Source: an uncultured Eubacteriales bacterium
GTDB taxonomy: Bacteria; Bacillota; Clostridia; Christensenellales; Borkfalkiaceae
Length of the DNA stretch: 6,145 nt
Reading direction: 5' to 3'
Assembly: GCA_902797515.1 (NCBI GenBank)
Contig: CADBSX010000061.1
Span: 1 to 6,145 of the forward strand
A program made the translations under genes and the position numbers. Below the pieces are notes generated by a model. The model ran no database searches. It was not told the DNA's origin and saw only the letters and a program-made list of their open reading frames with translations. The number at the start of each line of letters is the position of its first letter. Positions within the stretch are counted from its first letter, which is position 1. This document shows, one piece after another, positions 4,969 to 6,145 of this stretch.

Positions 4969-5412
4969 TTACTTTTTGAATTTGAAAACGCCGTAAGCGC
5001 ACAAAGCGCAAGCGGTAAGCAACGAGAACACGCCGCTTAAAACCGCGCCCGCGCCGAGAGAAACGTAAGAGTTGTCTCCGTAGCCCGCAAGTCCTTTGGT
5101 GCAGAAGAACATTATTCCCGCGACCAAAGCGAGAACGGCCGCGCAAAGGGCGACTATCGCGCCGTAACCGAACTTGACGTTAAGAAGTTTAACGACGATA
5201 AGTCCGATGCCCGCAAGAAGAGCGAGAAGGGCGAAGATAAAGGCGAAAATTATTCCGACGTTGGCTTTATCGTTTACCGAAAACAGTTCGTAAACGGACA
5301 AAGTCGAGCCTAAAATATTGCCTTTGACGCCGGGGGCGACCATAAGGATGAGCGTAAGCGCCGAAAAAAGCACCGCCGCGCCGAGAAACAAATAATCCGC
5401 GTATTTTTTCAT
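4969..5412 (-). CDS. Small four-helix membrane protein of unknown function
   Basis: A 147-residue protein whose family I do not recognise. Four hydrophobic helices are clear, near residues 6-26, 52-75, 82-104 and 117-141, with a basic C-terminus (KFKK). The loop between helices 1 and 2 (about 27-51) is polar and contains STLSVYELFSVNDKAN; the loop between 3 and 4 contains GYGDNSY. The even helix number and the basic residues at both ends put both termini in the cytoplasm. The ATG at 5412 is preceded by AAGGAG at a 7-base spacing, a strong site, and by its own promoter. It lies 63 bases downstream of the ABC-2 permease gene on the same strand, so read-through from that gene is possible. A link in function to the permease is only a suggestion from position. 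Confidence 0.82.
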   Translation of the reverse strand: MKKYADYLFLGAAVLFSALTLILMVAPGVKGNILGSTLSVYELFSVNDKANVGIIFAFIFALLALLAGIGLIVVKLLNVKFGYGAIVALCAAVLALVAGIMFFCTKGLAGYGDNSYVSLGAGAVLSGVFSLLTACALCAYGVFKFKK

Positions 5413-5442
5413 AAAAAAACTCCTTTTTGTTTTTCTGATAAG

Positions 5443-5471
5443 ATTATATCACATTAAATAACTTTTTGCAA
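5443..5471 (-). promoter_or_regulatory. Extended -10 promoter of the small membrane protein gene
   Basis: On the minus strand TTGCAA (5471-5466) and a perfect TATAAT (5448-5443) are 17 bases apart, with TGA directly before the -10 hexamer giving an extended -10. The predicted start is near 5436, so the leader is about 24 bases and includes the AAGGAG site. The -35 begins four bases after the stop codon of the upstream permease gene. Confidence 0.75.
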
Positions 5472-5475
5472 CGTT

Positions 5476-6145
5476 TTAAGCCTGCGTTTTTCTGTTTAAG
5501 AGCCAGCCGACGATGATAAATAAGACGATATAGCCCGCCGAAAGCCCCGTCTTTAAACCGAAACTTATCGGCTCGCCCGCAAAGAGCGAGAATATACTGC
5601 CGTCGAAAAACGAAACGAACCAAAAAGTCGTTAAGTAAAAATCGGCTTTGATCTTCGAGTCTATCGCGGACAGAATCAGAAATACGACAACGGGCGCGAT
5701 GACGTTCACCGCTATAACGCCGCCTATTTTCCTTATCGCCGAGGCGACTCCGAAAAAAAAGCAGACGCAGACCATAAGCGTTAAAACGTTCGAAAACATC
5801 CTTCTTCCCGCGTCGTCCTCAAAAGTTCCGGCGCCGCCCTTTACCAAGCCTATAAAATACGCGAAAAGCGACGTCAGCGCGCAAGCAATAAGCGCGGCGG
5901 AAACGGTCGCTATGAACTTCGCGAAATAGACTTCCGTCCTCTTGTAGCCTTTGGAATAGATGTTTTTCACGAGTTGCTGCTCATAGTCCTCGCAAGTGAA
6001 AACCGAAACGAAAACGCCGATAATTACGGCGGTCAGATATCCGCCCGAAAACGCCGAGGATACCGCGCTCGCCGCGGTGACGTTTTCGGAAAACGCGTTC
6101 GTAAAAAATATTATAAGGAGCAAAGTCAGAGTACAGATAATAAAA
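5476..6145 (-). CDS. ABC-2 type transporter permease, partial (5' end outside window)
   Basis: The C-terminal 222 residues of a membrane permease of the ABC-2 exporter type, which pairs with a separate ATPase to export drugs, lipids or peptides. The frame stays open to the right edge (FIICTLTL before the internal TTG at 6123), so the real start is beyond the window and that TTG should not be taken as the start. Counting from the TTG codon, hydrophobic helices lie near 27-43, 67-93, 109-131, 135-155 and 190-209. Between the first two is the cytoplasmic stretch EDYEQQLVKNIYSKGYKRTEVYFAKF, whose pattern (acidic residue, then a KN..S.G..R.E...AK motif) is typical of ABC-2 permeases. The protein ends with a basic NRKTQA tail. 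No terminator separates it from the small membrane protein gene downstream. Substrate cannot be told; the ATPase gene is probably further right. Confidence 0.8.
   Translation of the reverse strand, partial: FIICTLTLLLIIFFTNAFSENVTAASAVSSAFSGGYLTAVIIGVFVSVFTCEDYEQQLVKNIYSKGYKRTEVYFAKFIATVSAALIACALTSLFAYFIGLVKGGAGTFEDDAGRRMFSNVLTLMVCVCFFFGVASAIRKIGGVIAVNVIAPVVVFLILSAIDSKIKADFYLTTFWFVSFFDGSIFSLFAGEPISFGLKTGLSAGYIVLFIIVGWLLNRKTQA

Noticed and set aside
6121..6123. TTG as the start of the ABC-2 permease
   Set aside because: The frame continues upstream with hydrophobic residues to the window edge and no ribosome binding site precedes the TTG.

Overview
The window looks like a chromosomal segment of a Gram-positive anaerobe of the class Clostridia, possibly an uncultured Christensenellales-type gut lineage. 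The evidence is a methionine-type T-box leader, a Bacillus-like PyrR, a lipoprotein-type MetQ, strong AAGGAG-type ribosome binding sites, sigma-A promoters, and medium-GC coding DNA that still uses many ATA and AGA codons. The class is a fairly safe inference. The order is a guess from general style.

Layout. Positions 1-250 hold no gene I can support, but are rich in hairpins, short direct repeats and a widely spaced inverted repeat. Positions 251-1213 (minus) encode a 320-residue protein of unknown function with an acidic, low-complexity middle and a compact C-terminal domain. A divergent control region (1214-1640) carries a weak minus-strand promoter and, on the plus strand, a sigma-A promoter followed by a complete T-box riboswitch whose specifier reads AUG (Met). 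The T-box leads into a tightly packed operon, metN-metI-metQ (1641-4187), a complete high-affinity methionine ABC importer. pyrR (4269-4802) follows with its own extended -10 promoter and a leader that can fold in two mutually exclusive ways. Two copies of a palindromic repeat (4809-4922) and a strong bidirectional terminator (4923-4957) separate pyrR from two minus-strand genes: a four-helix membrane protein (4969-5412) and the 3' part of an ABC-2 type permease that runs off the right edge (5476-6145).

How it works together. When uncharged tRNA-Met builds up, it should bind the T-box, stabilise the antiterminator and let transcription reach metNIQ. MetQ captures methionine outside the cell, MetI forms the channel, and MetN drives transport and carries the C-terminal NIL domain through which methionine inhibits the transporter in known homologues. 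Methionine supply is therefore probably controlled at two levels. PyrR is a pyrimidine attenuation regulator with no pyr gene beside it here, so its targets must lie elsewhere.

I see no CRISPR array, transposase, phage gene or tRNA. The least explained parts are the palindromic repeat family (two good copies plus a degenerate one near the left edge), the possible RNA switch ahead of pyrR, and the unknown 320-residue protein.
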